Below are positions 4,806-11,238 of a stretch of 11,238 nt of DNA, piece after piece. The stretch covers positions 1 to 11,238 of the forward strand of contig JALHWS010000067.1 in the NCBI GenBank assembly GCA_022866885.1, read 5' to 3'. Each line of letters starts with the position of its first letter. Position 1 is the stretch's first letter. The stretch comes from Candidatus Microgenomates bacterium. Lineage in GTDB: Bacteria; Patescibacteriota; Microgenomatia; 2-02-FULL-39-11. Below the pieces are notes generated by a model that saw nothing but the letters and a program-made list of their open reading frames with translations, did no database searches and had not been told where the DNA came from. Position numbers and translations under genes: made by a program.

Positions 4806-5675
4806 ATGAATTCAGAAAAGGGGTTGCAACTAGCTTCTCTTTCCGAACAATTCGTCCAGCATTTGACGAATTTGCGCCGTGCCAAAGCCACAATCATTGC
4901 CTACAGCAAAGACATTGAACAACTGACTAAATTCCTGAAAGACATGGAAAAAACTTCTGCCGGTGATGTTGGAAAACTTGATCTGGAAGCCTTTTTGAAG
5001 AAACTGTCCACTGACGGTTATACCGCCAAATCACTTTCCCGCAAAATTAACTCTATAAAAACTTTCTATCGGTTTTTGAAAACCCAAAACTTCATCACCT
5101 TAAATCCGGCCGCGGAGATTGTCCACCCGAAATACGACATCAAACCGCCGCGGATTTTAAACAAAATGGAATACCGGGCTCTTCGGGATGCCTGCCGGGG
5201 CGATACCAGAACTTATGCTGTAGTCGAGCTTTTCCTGCAAACGGGTATCAGAATCGGTGAACTGGCGCTGATCAAACTACCTGACCTGAAAGAAAAAGAA
5301 CTGGTTGTCCGAGCCCAGGAAGGCCATCCGCAAAGAACTGTCCCTTTGAATAAAGCGGCTAAAACTGCCGTAGACAAATGGTTGACTATCCGTCCCCAAT
5401 CAAAAGACGAGACGCTTTTTATCACCAAAACCGGCAAACCACTACTGGTTCGAAATATCAGAACCACGATCGACCGCTATTTCAAATCAGCGGGTATCAC
5501 GGCTGCCAAAGTCAATGATCTTCGCCACACTTTTATCGCCCACCATCTGGCGGCCGGTACACCGCTAACGGTTATTAGCAGACTGGTTGGCCATAAAAGA
5601 CTTTCCACCACGGAAAAATATCTGGATCTGGTGAAGGAAAAAATGTCCCCCAGCGTCAAACTCGAAGAACTATAA
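4806..5675 (+). CDS. Tyrosine recombinase of the XerC/XerD type
   Basis: A 289-residue site-specific recombinase, probably the chromosome-dimer resolvase. The N-terminal SAM-like core-binding domain (about 10-95) includes the RRAKATIIAYSKDIEQL and SLSRKINSIKTFYRFL helices; the catalytic domain follows from about residue 115. Catalytic residues seen are Arg149 (TGIRIGEL), Arg240 and His241 (DLRHTF), His263 (VGHKRLSTT) and the nucleophile Tyr272 (EKYLDL). The usual first His of box II (HxLRH) is Asn237 here (VNDLRH). I place the start at 4806 and not at the in-frame TTG at 4770, because that TTG is the -35 element. Length matches XerC/D. An integrase of a mobile element is possible, but the neighbouring divisome gene and typical size favour a housekeeping Xer. 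Confidence 0.9.
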   Translation: MNSEKGLQLASLSEQFVQHLTNLRRAKATIIAYSKDIEQLTKFLKDMEKTSAGDVGKLDLEAFLKKLSTDGYTAKSLSRKINSIKTFYRFLKTQNFITLNPAAEIVHPKYDIKPPRILNKMEYRALRDACRGDTRTYAVVELFLQTGIRIGELALIKLPDLKEKELVVRAQEGHPQRTVPLNKAAKTAVDKWLTIRPQSKDETLFITKTGKPLLVRNIRTTIDRYFKSAGITAAKVNDLRHTFIAHHLAAGTPLTVISRLVGHKRLSTTEKYLDLVKEKMSPSVKLEEL

Positions 5676-5680
5676 AATTT

Positions 5681-5709
5681 TTGCGTTTTTCTTTGAGACG
5701 TGATATATT
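5681..5709 (+). promoter_or_regulatory. Promoter of the DUF5678-like/protease pair
   Basis: TTGCGT (5681-5686) and TATATT (5704-5709) are 17 bases apart. The expected start near 5716 leaves only about six bases before ATG 5722, so the mRNA is almost leaderless and has no room for a Shine-Dalgarno site. Confidence 0.55.
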
Positions 5710-5721
5710 TTCCCAAGGTCT

Positions 5722-5955
5722 ATGAAAAAATTTTCAGATGAAAAAACTTTGAATCTTCTTCTTTCAGGAAAGCATCCAAAGGCAAAGATGTATGCCGGAC
5801 ATCATGTTTTAGTGATTAAGGATCAAATTGTTCCTTTAAAAGAAGGAAAAGAAGCGATCGAAGATATAGAGCGTCTGGAGAAAAAATACGGTCAGACGCC
5901 TACTATTGTTTTTGTTCCCCGTCAGGATATTTCATATATTCTTACCCTATGTTAA
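5722..5955 (+). CDS. Small DUF5678-like protein
   Basis: A 77-residue soluble protein whose core MYAGHHVLVIKDQIVPLKEG (about 28-47), then a helix EAIEDIERLEKKYG and a strand TPTIVFVPRQD, follows the pattern of DUF5678 (YAGxxVxVxxGxVx, helix, PxxxxVP). The function of that family is not established. The gene overlaps the downstream aspartic protease gene by 7 bases (stop TAA at 5953-5955, next ATG at 5949), so the two are co-translated and likely act together, as a protease partner, substrate adaptor or regulator. Toxin-antitoxin-like pairing is conceivable from the layout alone but nothing in the sequence shows toxicity. The family call rests on pattern memory. Confidence 0.7.
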   Translation: MKKFSDEKTLNLLLSGKHPKAKMYAGHHVLVIKDQIVPLKEGKEAIEDIERLEKKYGQTPTIVFVPRQDISYILTLC

Positions 5956-6362
5956 AAATAGCCTCATTTCCCTTTACTCTGATTGGCAATACTAAACTTG
6001 GCCGGATCTATCGTCCCTATGCTATCGTTTCCGCCTATTCAAAACGAAGAAAGAAATGGCAACCTCTGGAAATGATCATTGATAGTGGTGCAGATTATTC
6101 ACTTTTCCCTAAAAAATATGCGGAAATTCTAGGGGTAGATCTCTATAAAGAATGTATTCCCGAAACTACTTTGGGAATTGGCGGTGCTGAAACAGTTTAT
6201 CAGTATAAAAAATTGCAGATTAAGATTGGTAACTGGGAAAAACCAATTCCGGTTGGATTTTTGGAAAGAAACGATATCCCCCCGCTTTTAGGCAGACTGG
6301 AATGTCTTGAAACAATCCGCTTAACTTTTGAAAATAAAGAGAGTCTTTTCGAACTCCGTTAA
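5949..6362 (+). CDS. Retropepsin-like aspartic protease (clan AA)
   Basis: A 137-residue, single-domain protein of the bacterial retropepsin-like type. The catalytic DSG triad motif is at 45-47 in MIIDSGADYSLFPKKYAEILG, and the second conserved block is IPPLLGRLECLETIRLTFEN (110-129), matching the family's LLGRxxFLDxFxxxF ending. GIGG at about 76-79 probably belongs to the flap region. Such proteins act as homodimers, each giving one catalytic Asp. There is no signal peptide or membrane anchor, so it is probably cytoplasmic. It is expressed with the overlapping small DUF5678-like gene; the natural substrate is unknown. Confidence 0.82.
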   Translation: MLKIASFPFTLIGNTKLGRIYRPYAIVSAYSKRRKKWQPLEMIIDSGADYSLFPKKYAEILGVDLYKECIPETTLGIGGAETVYQYKKLQIKIGNWEKPIPVGFLERNDIPPLLGRLECLETIRLTFENKESLFELR

Positions 6363-6390
6363 AATATATTTCTTCAAAATTTCCTGTCCT

Positions 6391-6447
6391 GCTTGTCCGC
6401 CGAAATCTTGATAAAGGCGGGAGCTTGCCCTGAGCGTAGTCGAAGGG
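6391..6447. repeat. GC-rich double-palindrome repeat next to tRNA-Ile
   Basis: CCGCC (6397-6401) pairs with GGCGG (6416-6420), and CCCT (6428-6431) with AGGG (6444-6447) around a GAGCGTAGTCGA core. The second unit has the form of a short palindrome scattered through many environmental bacterial genomes (from memory). A related CTGCTTGTC string occurs at 6389-6397, about 3210-3218 and about 3243-3251. The repeat ends exactly where the tRNA-Ile 3' tail begins. Confidence 0.55.
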
Positions 6448-6519
6448 TGGGCCCGTTTGGGGACGATCCAAACACCTGTTGTTTATAAGACAACCGCTCT
6501 ACCGCTGAGCTACGGGCCC
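6448..6519 (-). tRNA. tRNA-Ile (anticodon UAU)
   Basis: A 72-nt cloverleaf: acceptor GGGCCCG/CGGGCCC, D-arm GCTC/GAGC with GG in the loop, anticodon stem GTTGT/ACAAC with loop CTTATAA, so the anticodon is UAU for AUA codons. The T-stem TTTGG/CCAAA has an unusual loop ATCGTCC in which positions 54 and 58 are A and U, swapped from the usual U54-A58. A73 is followed by CCC, not CCA. Most bacteria read AUA with a lysidine-modified CAU tRNA; a UAU tRNA is a rarer solution. Confidence 0.88.
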
Positions 6520-6534
6520 CTATTTAGGATTCAC

Positions 6535-6563
6535 ATTTTACCAAATTAGTCCAATTAGTCCAA
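6535..6563 (-). promoter_or_regulatory. Promoter of tRNA-Ile with 9-bp tandem repeats
   Basis: Minus-strand TTGGAC (6563-6558) and TAAAAT (6540-6535) are 17 bases apart, 15 bases before the tRNA. On the plus strand, 6541-6569 holds three copies of a CCAATTAGT-like unit (the first with one extra A), two of which give a TTGGAC hexamer; only one is at proper spacing. Confidence 0.65.
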
Positions 6564-6573
6564 TTAGGTAGAA

Positions 6574-8925
6574 TTAAAGCTTCGCTCTCTGGGCGACTTC
6601 CATTTCTATGAGCTCTCTGGGTCTGGCGTATTTCAGGCGGGAAAGCTGGATAATCGCTTGCGCCACTTTGGGATTTTCCATTTTTTTGATGGCTGAGATA
6701 TCTTTTTTCATGTCCACGGAAAATGGCGGCATTGGTTTATTACCGACAATGGTATTGATATAGGAATTATAGACATCGACGTTAATCAGATCATTCTCAT
6801 TAAATACCGGCGTATACCAGTGTTGGAGATAATTGGCATCCGTCACTCCGACACGGAAGGCAATCAGTGTCCCGACATTGCCGAAAACGGCGTTCTTCAC
6901 CTCTTCATCCATCTGTCCGATAAACTGGTTGGCCACCGTTAAGCTAAGACGGAATTTCCGCGCTTCCGAAAGGATCTGGGCAAAATCAGGGGTGGCAAAA
7001 TTCTGGAATTCGTCGACATAGAGGAAAAAGTCCCGCCGTTTTTCCTCCGGAACATTCACCCGGCTCATGGCGGCCACCAGAATCTTCGGAACTAAGATCA
7101 GCCCCAGGAAATTGGAATTTTCCTCTCCCAATCTTCCTTTGGCCAGATTGACCAGTAAAATTTTGCCTTCATCCATGACTTTACGGAAATCAAAAGCGCT
7201 TTTGCTCTGGCCGATGATATTTCTCATTAATTTGTTGGTGACGAAGCGGCCGAACTTGGAAACGATGTAGTCCAAAACTTCCGACTTGTGGAAATCCGAA
7301 GTTTGGGCGATCTGATCGGTCCAGTATCGCCGGACAATCGGATCCTGCACTTTGGGAAGGAGCTGTTGGACATAATTCGCATCAGTCAACACCCGAACCA
7401 CTTCGACAAATGTCGCTCCCGGCTCAACCATCACCGTCAGCATGGCGTTTCTGATCGCGTGCTCGAAACGCGGGCCGATGATACCGGTTTTTTGCGGATC
7501 GTAAAGCTTGTACATGAGGCCTATGATTGAGGAAACGATATAGTGTTTCTGTTCTTCGGTATTGGCTTCCAGCATGTTTAATCCCATCGGCCGTTCGGTG
7601 TCGGAGGGATCAAAATAGATGACATCCTCTGCCCGCTCCGGCGGAATCAGCGGTAAGATCCCCTCAATCAAATCGCCGTGCGGATCAATCACCGCCACCC
7701 CGTTGCCCATCTTTATATCCTGCATGATCATATCTTTCAGAAGGACGGATTTACCGACTCCTGTTTTCCCGATGATGTAAGTGTGTCTTCGCCGGTCATC
7801 CAACTGCATATAGATTGGTTGGAAAATACCCCGATAAATACTTTTTCCCAGATACAAACCCGACTGGGGTATTTCTGCCGGAGCCGGAGCCTTCTTGCTG
7901 GTTACCCAGTGGATATGCGGTGTTTCAACCGTCTTATTCGGAAAATGGAAAATCGTCGCCAGCTCTTCGCTGGAGAGAACTGAAGTCTGTCTGTATGGCC
8001 AGTTGAAAATCGGTAAATAGCGGTAAATGAAATCTACCATAAAAGTACTCTTTATCAGTTGTTTGGCCCGTCCCCAGTGGTTTTGGTCTGAGGTAAAAAG
8101 GGAAAAAAAGGAATCAATGTTATGAAGATGCATATTGGCCGCTTCTTTACTGGTGGAAGAAATAACCACTCTGACTGTCGTCTGGAAACCCTGTTTGGAA
8201 AGTTTGTTTTCAATATATTCCAGGCTTTTGGCGTCGACATTATACTTGGCTTTTTCCGGGTTGGCTTCATTTTTTTTAACCCCTGAGACATAACTTTTTC
8301 CGGCCTTTTTCCATTTGTCACCGGCAGGAGTTACCAGCACTTGAATAGCCGCCCCCTCCCCGGGCTGCATCTTGCTTAAAGTGCTGGTGATGACAGACAG
8401 CGGATCAACCGGCAGGTCTTTATAGACCTTCATCGGCAGATAATCAGTGCCTTTAAGGACAAAAGAGGCAAAGGCAATCTTCCCTTTTTCGTCAAAAATA
8501 TTGTACTCGTCCACTTCCTTGATTTCCGCTCCGGGATACATACCATAAATCTGTTTCTCGAGCAGATCTCTCAGGTGGTGGTGGACGGAGACATAAAAAC
8601 GAATATCACCTGGCTTACCGACAATTTCAAAGGAAATATGATCCTTAGTCTTCAGGAAAGAAAAAAGGCCCCCGCCGTGGGCAATTGAGGAAATAGTGGA
8701 AAAAAACTGGTCGGCCGCATCAATTTTCACCTCATTGTCTCTGGGAATGGATACTTGCAAAAGGACAAACTCCAGACTCTGTTTTTCGCGGTTTCGGTAT
8801 TTCCAAAGGAGAAAAAGAAAGTAGGCCAGAAGGATCAGTCCCGCCAAAAGAAAAGTCAAAGCGACAAAAGTAATGGCAAAGTTTATCAGTTGGTCCGGAT
8901 TGATCGGTAAAGTCTCATTCATCAT
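6574..8925 (-). CDS. TraD/VirD4-like (HerA-FtsK superfamily) membrane-anchored DNA-translocation ATPase
   Basis: A 783-residue ATPase of the type IV secretion/conjugative coupling kind common in CPR genomes, expected to move DNA or protein across the membrane. One N-terminal transmembrane segment (about residues 15-42) is followed by a long alpha/beta region (about 50-330), then the motor. Walker A is GKTGVGKS (about 386-393), with VIDPHGDLIEG after it (about 405-415). Walker B is FFLYVDEFQNF (about 633-643), with conserved SEARKFRLSLTVANQF behind it. It is larger than an FtsK motor domain and lacks the FtsK gamma domain. The start overlaps the stop of the upstream gene (ATGA), so the two are coupled. 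No relaxase or other secretion genes are in the window, so the substrate is unknown; a role in DNA uptake or export is inference. Confidence 0.88.
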   Translation of the reverse strand: MMNETLPINPDQLINFAITFVALTFLLAGLILLAYFLFLLWKYRNREKQSLEFVLLQVSIPRDNEVKIDAADQFFSTISSIAHGGGLFSFLKTKDHISFEIVGKPGDIRFYVSVHHHLRDLLEKQIYGMYPGAEIKEVDEYNIFDEKGKIAFASFVLKGTDYLPMKVYKDLPVDPLSVITSTLSKMQPGEGAAIQVLVTPAGDKWKKAGKSYVSGVKKNEANPEKAKYNVDAKSLEYIENKLSKQGFQTTVRVVISSTSKEAANMHLHNIDSFFSLFTSDQNHWGRAKQLIKSTFMVDFIYRYLPIFNWPYRQTSVLSSEELATIFHFPNKTVETPHIHWVTSKKAPAPAEIPQSGLYLGKSIYRGIFQPIYMQLDDRRRHTYIIGKTGVGKSVLLKDMIMQDIKMGNGVAVIDPHGDLIEGILPLIPPERAEDVIYFDPSDTERPMGLNMLEANTEEQKHYIVSSIIGLMYKLYDPQKTGIIGPRFEHAIRNAMLTVMVEPGATFVEVVRVLTDANYVQQLLPKVQDPIVRRYWTDQIAQTSDFHKSEVLDYIVSKFGRFVTNKLMRNIIGQSKSAFDFRKVMDEGKILLVNLAKGRLGEENSNFLGLILVPKILVAAMSRVNVPEEKRRDFFLYVDEFQNFATPDFAQILSEARKFRLSLTVANQFIGQMDEEVKNAVFGNVGTLIAFRVGVTDANYLQHWYTPVFNENDLINVDVYNSYINTIVGNKPMPPFSVDMKKDISAIKKMENPKVAQAIIQLSRLKYARPRELIEMEVAQRAKL

Positions 8926-9353
8926 GTTGTTTTAACCCTGACAATTTTCCCGTGAATCACTTTCAAAGCGACATGGGCTTTTTTCAGTTTCTTGACACAC
9001 CAGACCGCCAACCACCTCAAAGCATTGGTAATCTGGGTGTGAAGCCCCTGCACCACTGTCTGGTCCGAAATGGGTAAAACAACCGGCGGCAAAGCAGCAG
9101 TTTGGGTAACCGGAGTAGTAGATCCGGAAGGACCCACGCCCAATTTTTTCAGATCCGGCGGTAGTTCAATGGTATCGGCAAATTTCTGGACACCGGCCTG
9201 TTCTACTTCTTTAGGCAATTCAACTTCCGTTGAGATTTCCGAAACGGCTTCGGCGGAAAGCGAGCCTCTTGCTTCATGTTCTTTGCTTATTCCTGAAGAA
9301 ATGACACCGGTTTGAGAAGTATTTTTTTGTCCGTTGTTTTGGGCAGTGTTCAT
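8922..9353 (-). CDS. Proline-rich hypothetical partner of the translocation ATPase
   Basis: A 143-residue protein with no family I recognise. The first 40 residues are Ser/Gly/Gln/Asn-rich and look disordered. The middle has repeated short acidic/proline segments (ELPKEVEQAGVQKFADTIEL, then PPDLKKLGVGPSG, then ALPPVVLPISD). The C-terminus (about 108-143) is a basic amphipathic stretch, LRWLAVWCVKKLKKAHVALKVI, that could lie on the membrane. Its stop overlaps the ATPase start by ATGA, so the products are made together and probably interact. No signal peptide is visible. Upstream, TAAAAT at 9368-9363 is a possible -10 close to the ATG, without a good -35. Confidence 0.75.
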   Translation of the reverse strand: MNTAQNNGQKNTSQTGVISSGISKEHEARGSLSAEAVSEISTEVELPKEVEQAGVQKFADTIELPPDLKKLGVGPSGSTTPVTQTAALPPVVLPISDQTVVQGLHTQITNALRWLAVWCVKKLKKAHVALKVIHGKIVRVKTT

Positions 9354-9377
9354 ATTATATAAATTTTATTCTTAGGG

Positions 9378-9471
9378 CTCGTTCGTTAATAACATGTAAT
9401 GGTATTTACGAATACGAGTCCTTGTGCCGCATCTTTCTATGAAAAAATGTCAGGTTATTAATGGATGCGGC
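9378..9471. repeat. Two inverted repeats between the DUF6580 and ATPase-partner genes
   Basis: GCCGCATC (9426-9433) and GATGCGGC (9464-9471) are perfect 8-bp arms around 30 bases, spanning the stop codon of the DUF6580 gene. A second, imperfect pair is CTCGT (9378-9382) with ACGAG (9414-9418), with further partial pairing inside. Neither is followed by a U-tract, so they are not standard terminators; RNA stability or protein binding is possible. Confidence 0.4.
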
Positions 9472-10010
9472 CTTAAGCGCTTGGTAATAACCGGAAGATA
9501 ATTTAATATTAACTCAACTGCCGTAAATGAAACAGGGACAATCAAAAGATTTCCGATCAGGTTATATTTGAAAAACGGGATAGCTAATATATAACAATCA
9601 ATCAGACCGGCTAGAGTCTTCGGATACATCCCCCAACTGTCCAGAAACCAGACACCGAAATTCGTCCAAACATAGAACCAAACACTGGCTAACAAACCGA
9701 ATCCTGTTGCTTCGATTATTTTAAATTTCAAAATATGTTTTTGATTTTTAAAACCCCACTTCCCCACTATTCCCATAACTAAGTATGCGCTCCAGGTAAA
9801 GACAAAAATATTTGTATTGCCTATAAGGCAATCACTGATTAACATAATCAGTAAAGGTACTGTTAATACCCACCAACCGCCTATATATGAAGCAGTCAAC
9901 AAGGTGGCTGCCGTCACAAATTCCACATTCGGTCCCAGATGCCAAACGGTCCGGAATAATATTCCAAGAATAATCAAAATTACGGCAAAGATAATATTTC
10001 TATTTTTCAT
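9450..10010 (-). CDS. DUF6580-like integral membrane protein (ECF S-component-like)
   Basis: A 186-residue membrane protein with about five to six hydrophobic segments. The family pattern is clear: LGPNVEFVTAATLLTASYIG (about 26-45), LLIMLISDCLIGN, TNFGVWF with a TLAGLIDCYILAIPFF block, and NLIGNLL near the end. DUF6580 proteins resemble substrate-binding S components of energy-coupling-factor vitamin transporters, which would make this a membrane uptake subunit; that link is from family knowledge and the ligand is not shown. There are no ECF ATPase or T genes here, so it may share an ECF module encoded elsewhere or act alone. It follows the DUF4430 gene by 28 AT-rich bases on the same strand and lacks a Shine-Dalgarno site. 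Confidence 0.78.
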   Translation of the reverse strand: MKNRNIIFAVILIILGILFRTVWHLGPNVEFVTAATLLTASYIGGWWVLTVPLLIMLISDCLIGNTNIFVFTWSAYLVMGIVGKWGFKNQKHILKFKIIEATGFGLLASVWFYVWTNFGVWFLDSWGMYPKTLAGLIDCYILAIPFFKYNLIGNLLIVPVSFTAVELILNYLPVITKRLRPHPLIT

Positions 10011-10047
10011 CGTAAATTTATAATTAATAATTTATAATTTATAATTT
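10011..10047. repeat. AT-only intergenic repeat
   Basis: The gap between the DUF4430 and DUF6580 genes is almost pure A/T, built from repeated AATTTATAATT-like units. It gives no ribosome-binding site; it may help unwinding or be slippage-derived filler. Confidence 0.5.
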
Positions 10048-10497
10048 TTTGTATATCCACTCCACCTTGTCCCCCGGATTGACCGGGTTTTGATCCGCTG
10101 CAATCTGCCCCGGTTTTCCGTTTATTGAATATGACCAAAAATAGGTCTTATTATTCTCTTTCCCGTCTATTTTTTCGACCATCACTCCGTATTTATACTC
10201 CTTTGCCACAACCTGCCATTTTTTTTCGCGGGCTATAGCATTAATTGCTTCGTAGGCATTTTTTGCCTCGACTGTACCGCTTGTCTTTAACCCATCGCCA
10301 AAATCAACCGCTACTTCAATCGGTTTTCTGACAGGCGTAACTGTGGGGTAAATGGCAACCTCTCTGGTGGGTGCTTCTCTCTGAGTTGCTTGCGGCAAAT
10401 TAATGTCAACAGTCTTCTTTAAATATGACTGGCCGATAAAGACCATCAAGATAATAATGACAGAAACCGTAATGATGATAATTGTTTGTTTTTTCAT
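10039..10497 (-). CDS. Membrane-anchored DUF4430 (transcobalamin C-terminal-like) protein
   Basis: A 152-residue protein with a basic start and one hydrophobic anchor (about residues 4-24), a proline/threonine-rich linker (about 35-58), and one DUF4430 domain (about 60-152). Domain marks are VDFGDG, an AKNAYEAINAIAREKKW helix, YFWSYSINGKPGQIA and the closing PGDKVEWIYKKL. DUF4430 is related to the C-terminal domain of transcobalamin/intrinsic factor, so a surface ligand-binding role is plausible. There is no lipobox cysteine; the anchor looks uncleaved. It lies directly upstream of the DUF6580 membrane protein, suggesting a binding protein plus membrane subunit. The ligand (a cobamide or otherwise) cannot be told from the sequence. 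Confidence 0.82.
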   Translation of the reverse strand: MKKQTIIIITVSVIIILMVFIGQSYLKKTVDINLPQATQREAPTREVAIYPTVTPVRKPIEVAVDFGDGLKTSGTVEAKNAYEAINAIAREKKWQVVAKEYKYGVMVEKIDGKENNKTYFWSYSINGKPGQIAADQNPVNPGDKVEWIYKKL

Positions 10498-10510
10498 GGA
10501 ATATCTTTTC

Positions 10511-11065
10511 TTATTGTGTCACATTATGACCATAATTGACAAGCAACCGGCAGAATTTGACCAATCGGTAATCAAACAATACCTGTTTTTGCGGCAATTT
10601 TTTATAAACTTTCCCAGGTTTTCTCCTTCCGCAATATCTTTTTTGTAAATTTAAATGCGAAACGATTTTTTCGATGGAATAGGCGGCGCTTTCTTTCTGA
10701 GAATAATAGAAGACCAGGATAATGAAAAAAACGATTATATTGTCTAAAATAAACCGGTCTTCAAACGCGGCTAAATCGAATGAAGGAATATAATCCTTAA
10801 ATATCAATCTGATTTTAGCAATCAAATCTTTTTCTTCTTGTCCTTTTTCGGTCGATAAAAAAAGTAAAAGATCAGACAAACCTTCAAGCTGGTCTAATGT
10901 AAAAATCTGCCTCTCCTGTGAGTCAACTAATAAACGCTTTATCTCCAATGACAGCAAAGTAAAAATAATACTCTTCAATTCACTAGGTGTTTCCTGATCT
11001 AAATATATTTCTGTGCATAATAATAATTTTAAAAGAGGTGTTTTTTGGATTTCAATTATATCCAT
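10511..11065 (-). CDS. Unrecognised helical protein
   Basis: About 184 residues, mostly helical, no family recognised. One strongly hydrophobic stretch (FILDNIIVFFIILVFYY) may be a membrane or buried helix, and the C-terminus is basic (RYCGRRKPGKVYKKLPQKQ). I choose ATG 11065 because GAGGG lies at Shine-Dalgarno distance before it (GAGGGATTTACAGTG then ATG). The frame stays open further to a TTG at 11212, but that extension enters a palindromic repeat and is probably not coding. It ends 13 bases before the DUF4430 start on the same strand, so the three genes 11065-9450 may form one operon. Confidence 0.6.
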   Translation of the reverse strand: MDIIEIQKTPLLKLLLCTEIYLDQETPSELKSIIFTLLSLEIKRLLVDSQERQIFTLDQLEGLSDLLLFLSTEKGQEEKDLIAKIRLIFKDYIPSFDLAAFEDRFILDNIIVFFIILVFYYSQKESAAYSIEKIVSHLNLQKRYCGRRKPGKVYKKLPQKQVLFDYRLVKFCRLLVNYGHNVTQ

Positions 11066-11192
11066 CACTGTAAATCCCTCAAACCTAGAACCTATATCAA
11101 TAGTGTCACTCTGATCATCTGATAACCATCGAGGGAAATCATCTCGCCATTGGTGGTGAGTCTCACTAAAAGGCTGTCTAAAAAGTTCTATT

Positions 11193-11238
11193 GTCATCCC
11201 GACCGAGTCCAATGTTACATCGGACGAGTGGAGGGATC
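11193..11238. repeat. Imperfect palindromic repeat at the right edge
   Basis: ATCCC (11196-11200) pairs with GGGAT (11233-11237) and GTCC (11207-11210) with GGAC (11222-11225), with CCGA and GAGTGG between. This is the shape of short dispersed palindromes in CPR and other genomes. It ends at the window edge, so its full length is unknown. Confidence 0.5.

Noticed and set aside
9354..9359. TATAAT directly before the ATG at 9353 as a promoter
   Set aside because: A start seven bases on would lie inside the coding region and there is no -35; AT-rich chance match is likelier.
11066..11212. N-terminal extension of the helical protein to a TTG at 11212
   Set aside because: The extension enters a palindromic repeat, and a Shine-Dalgarno site supports ATG 11065.

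Overview
The window looks like a small-genome, anaerobic Candidate Phyla Radiation (Patescibacteria) bacterium, most likely of the Microgenomates type. Supporting signs are: a two-gene unit with a TraD/HerA-like DNA-translocation ATPase and a proline-rich partner; an FtsB/DivIC-like divisome protein divergent from a Xer recombinase; DUF4430/DUF6580 membrane proteins; three tRNA genes without an encoded CCA; leaderless promoters; and short GC-rich palindromic repeats. UGA is used as a stop, so the code is standard. The lineage is an inference.

The left third (1-3322, all minus strand) is the most unusual part. From a promoter-like TATAAT near 3320 runs a leader of about 290 nt that ends in a T-box-like antiterminator/terminator pair. 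It leads straight into a tRNA-Trp(CCA) gene. Twelve bases after the tRNA's encoded CCA come three coding regions joined by ATGA overlaps: an unrecognised 338-residue protein, a divergent tryptophanyl-tRNA synthetase of the archaeal/eukaryotic type, and an unrecognised protein that is frameshifted here and runs off the left edge. The tRNA carries G1-C72 and A73, the identity pattern used by archaeal/eukaryotic TrpRS and not by bacterial TrpRS (A1-U72, G73). It is also the only tRNA in the window with an encoded CCA. I read this as a self-contained, possibly orthogonal and horizontally acquired Trp charging cassette with two unknown partner proteins.

The middle (3339-6520) is mixed: a metallo-beta-lactamase-fold hydrolase with a one-base frameshift; two tRNAs with anticodon CAU facing away from each other; the FtsB-like gene and a Xer-type recombinase with superimposed divergent leaderless promoters; a DUF5678-like small protein overlapping a retropepsin-like aspartic protease; a palindromic repeat; and a tRNA-Ile with the rare UAU anticodon.

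The right part (6574-11238, minus strand) carries the DNA-translocation ATPase and its partner gene, then a membrane pair (DUF6580, resembling ECF transporter S components, and DUF4430, resembling the transcobalamin C-terminal domain) preceded by an unrecognised helical protein. The right edge lies in a dispersed-type palindrome.
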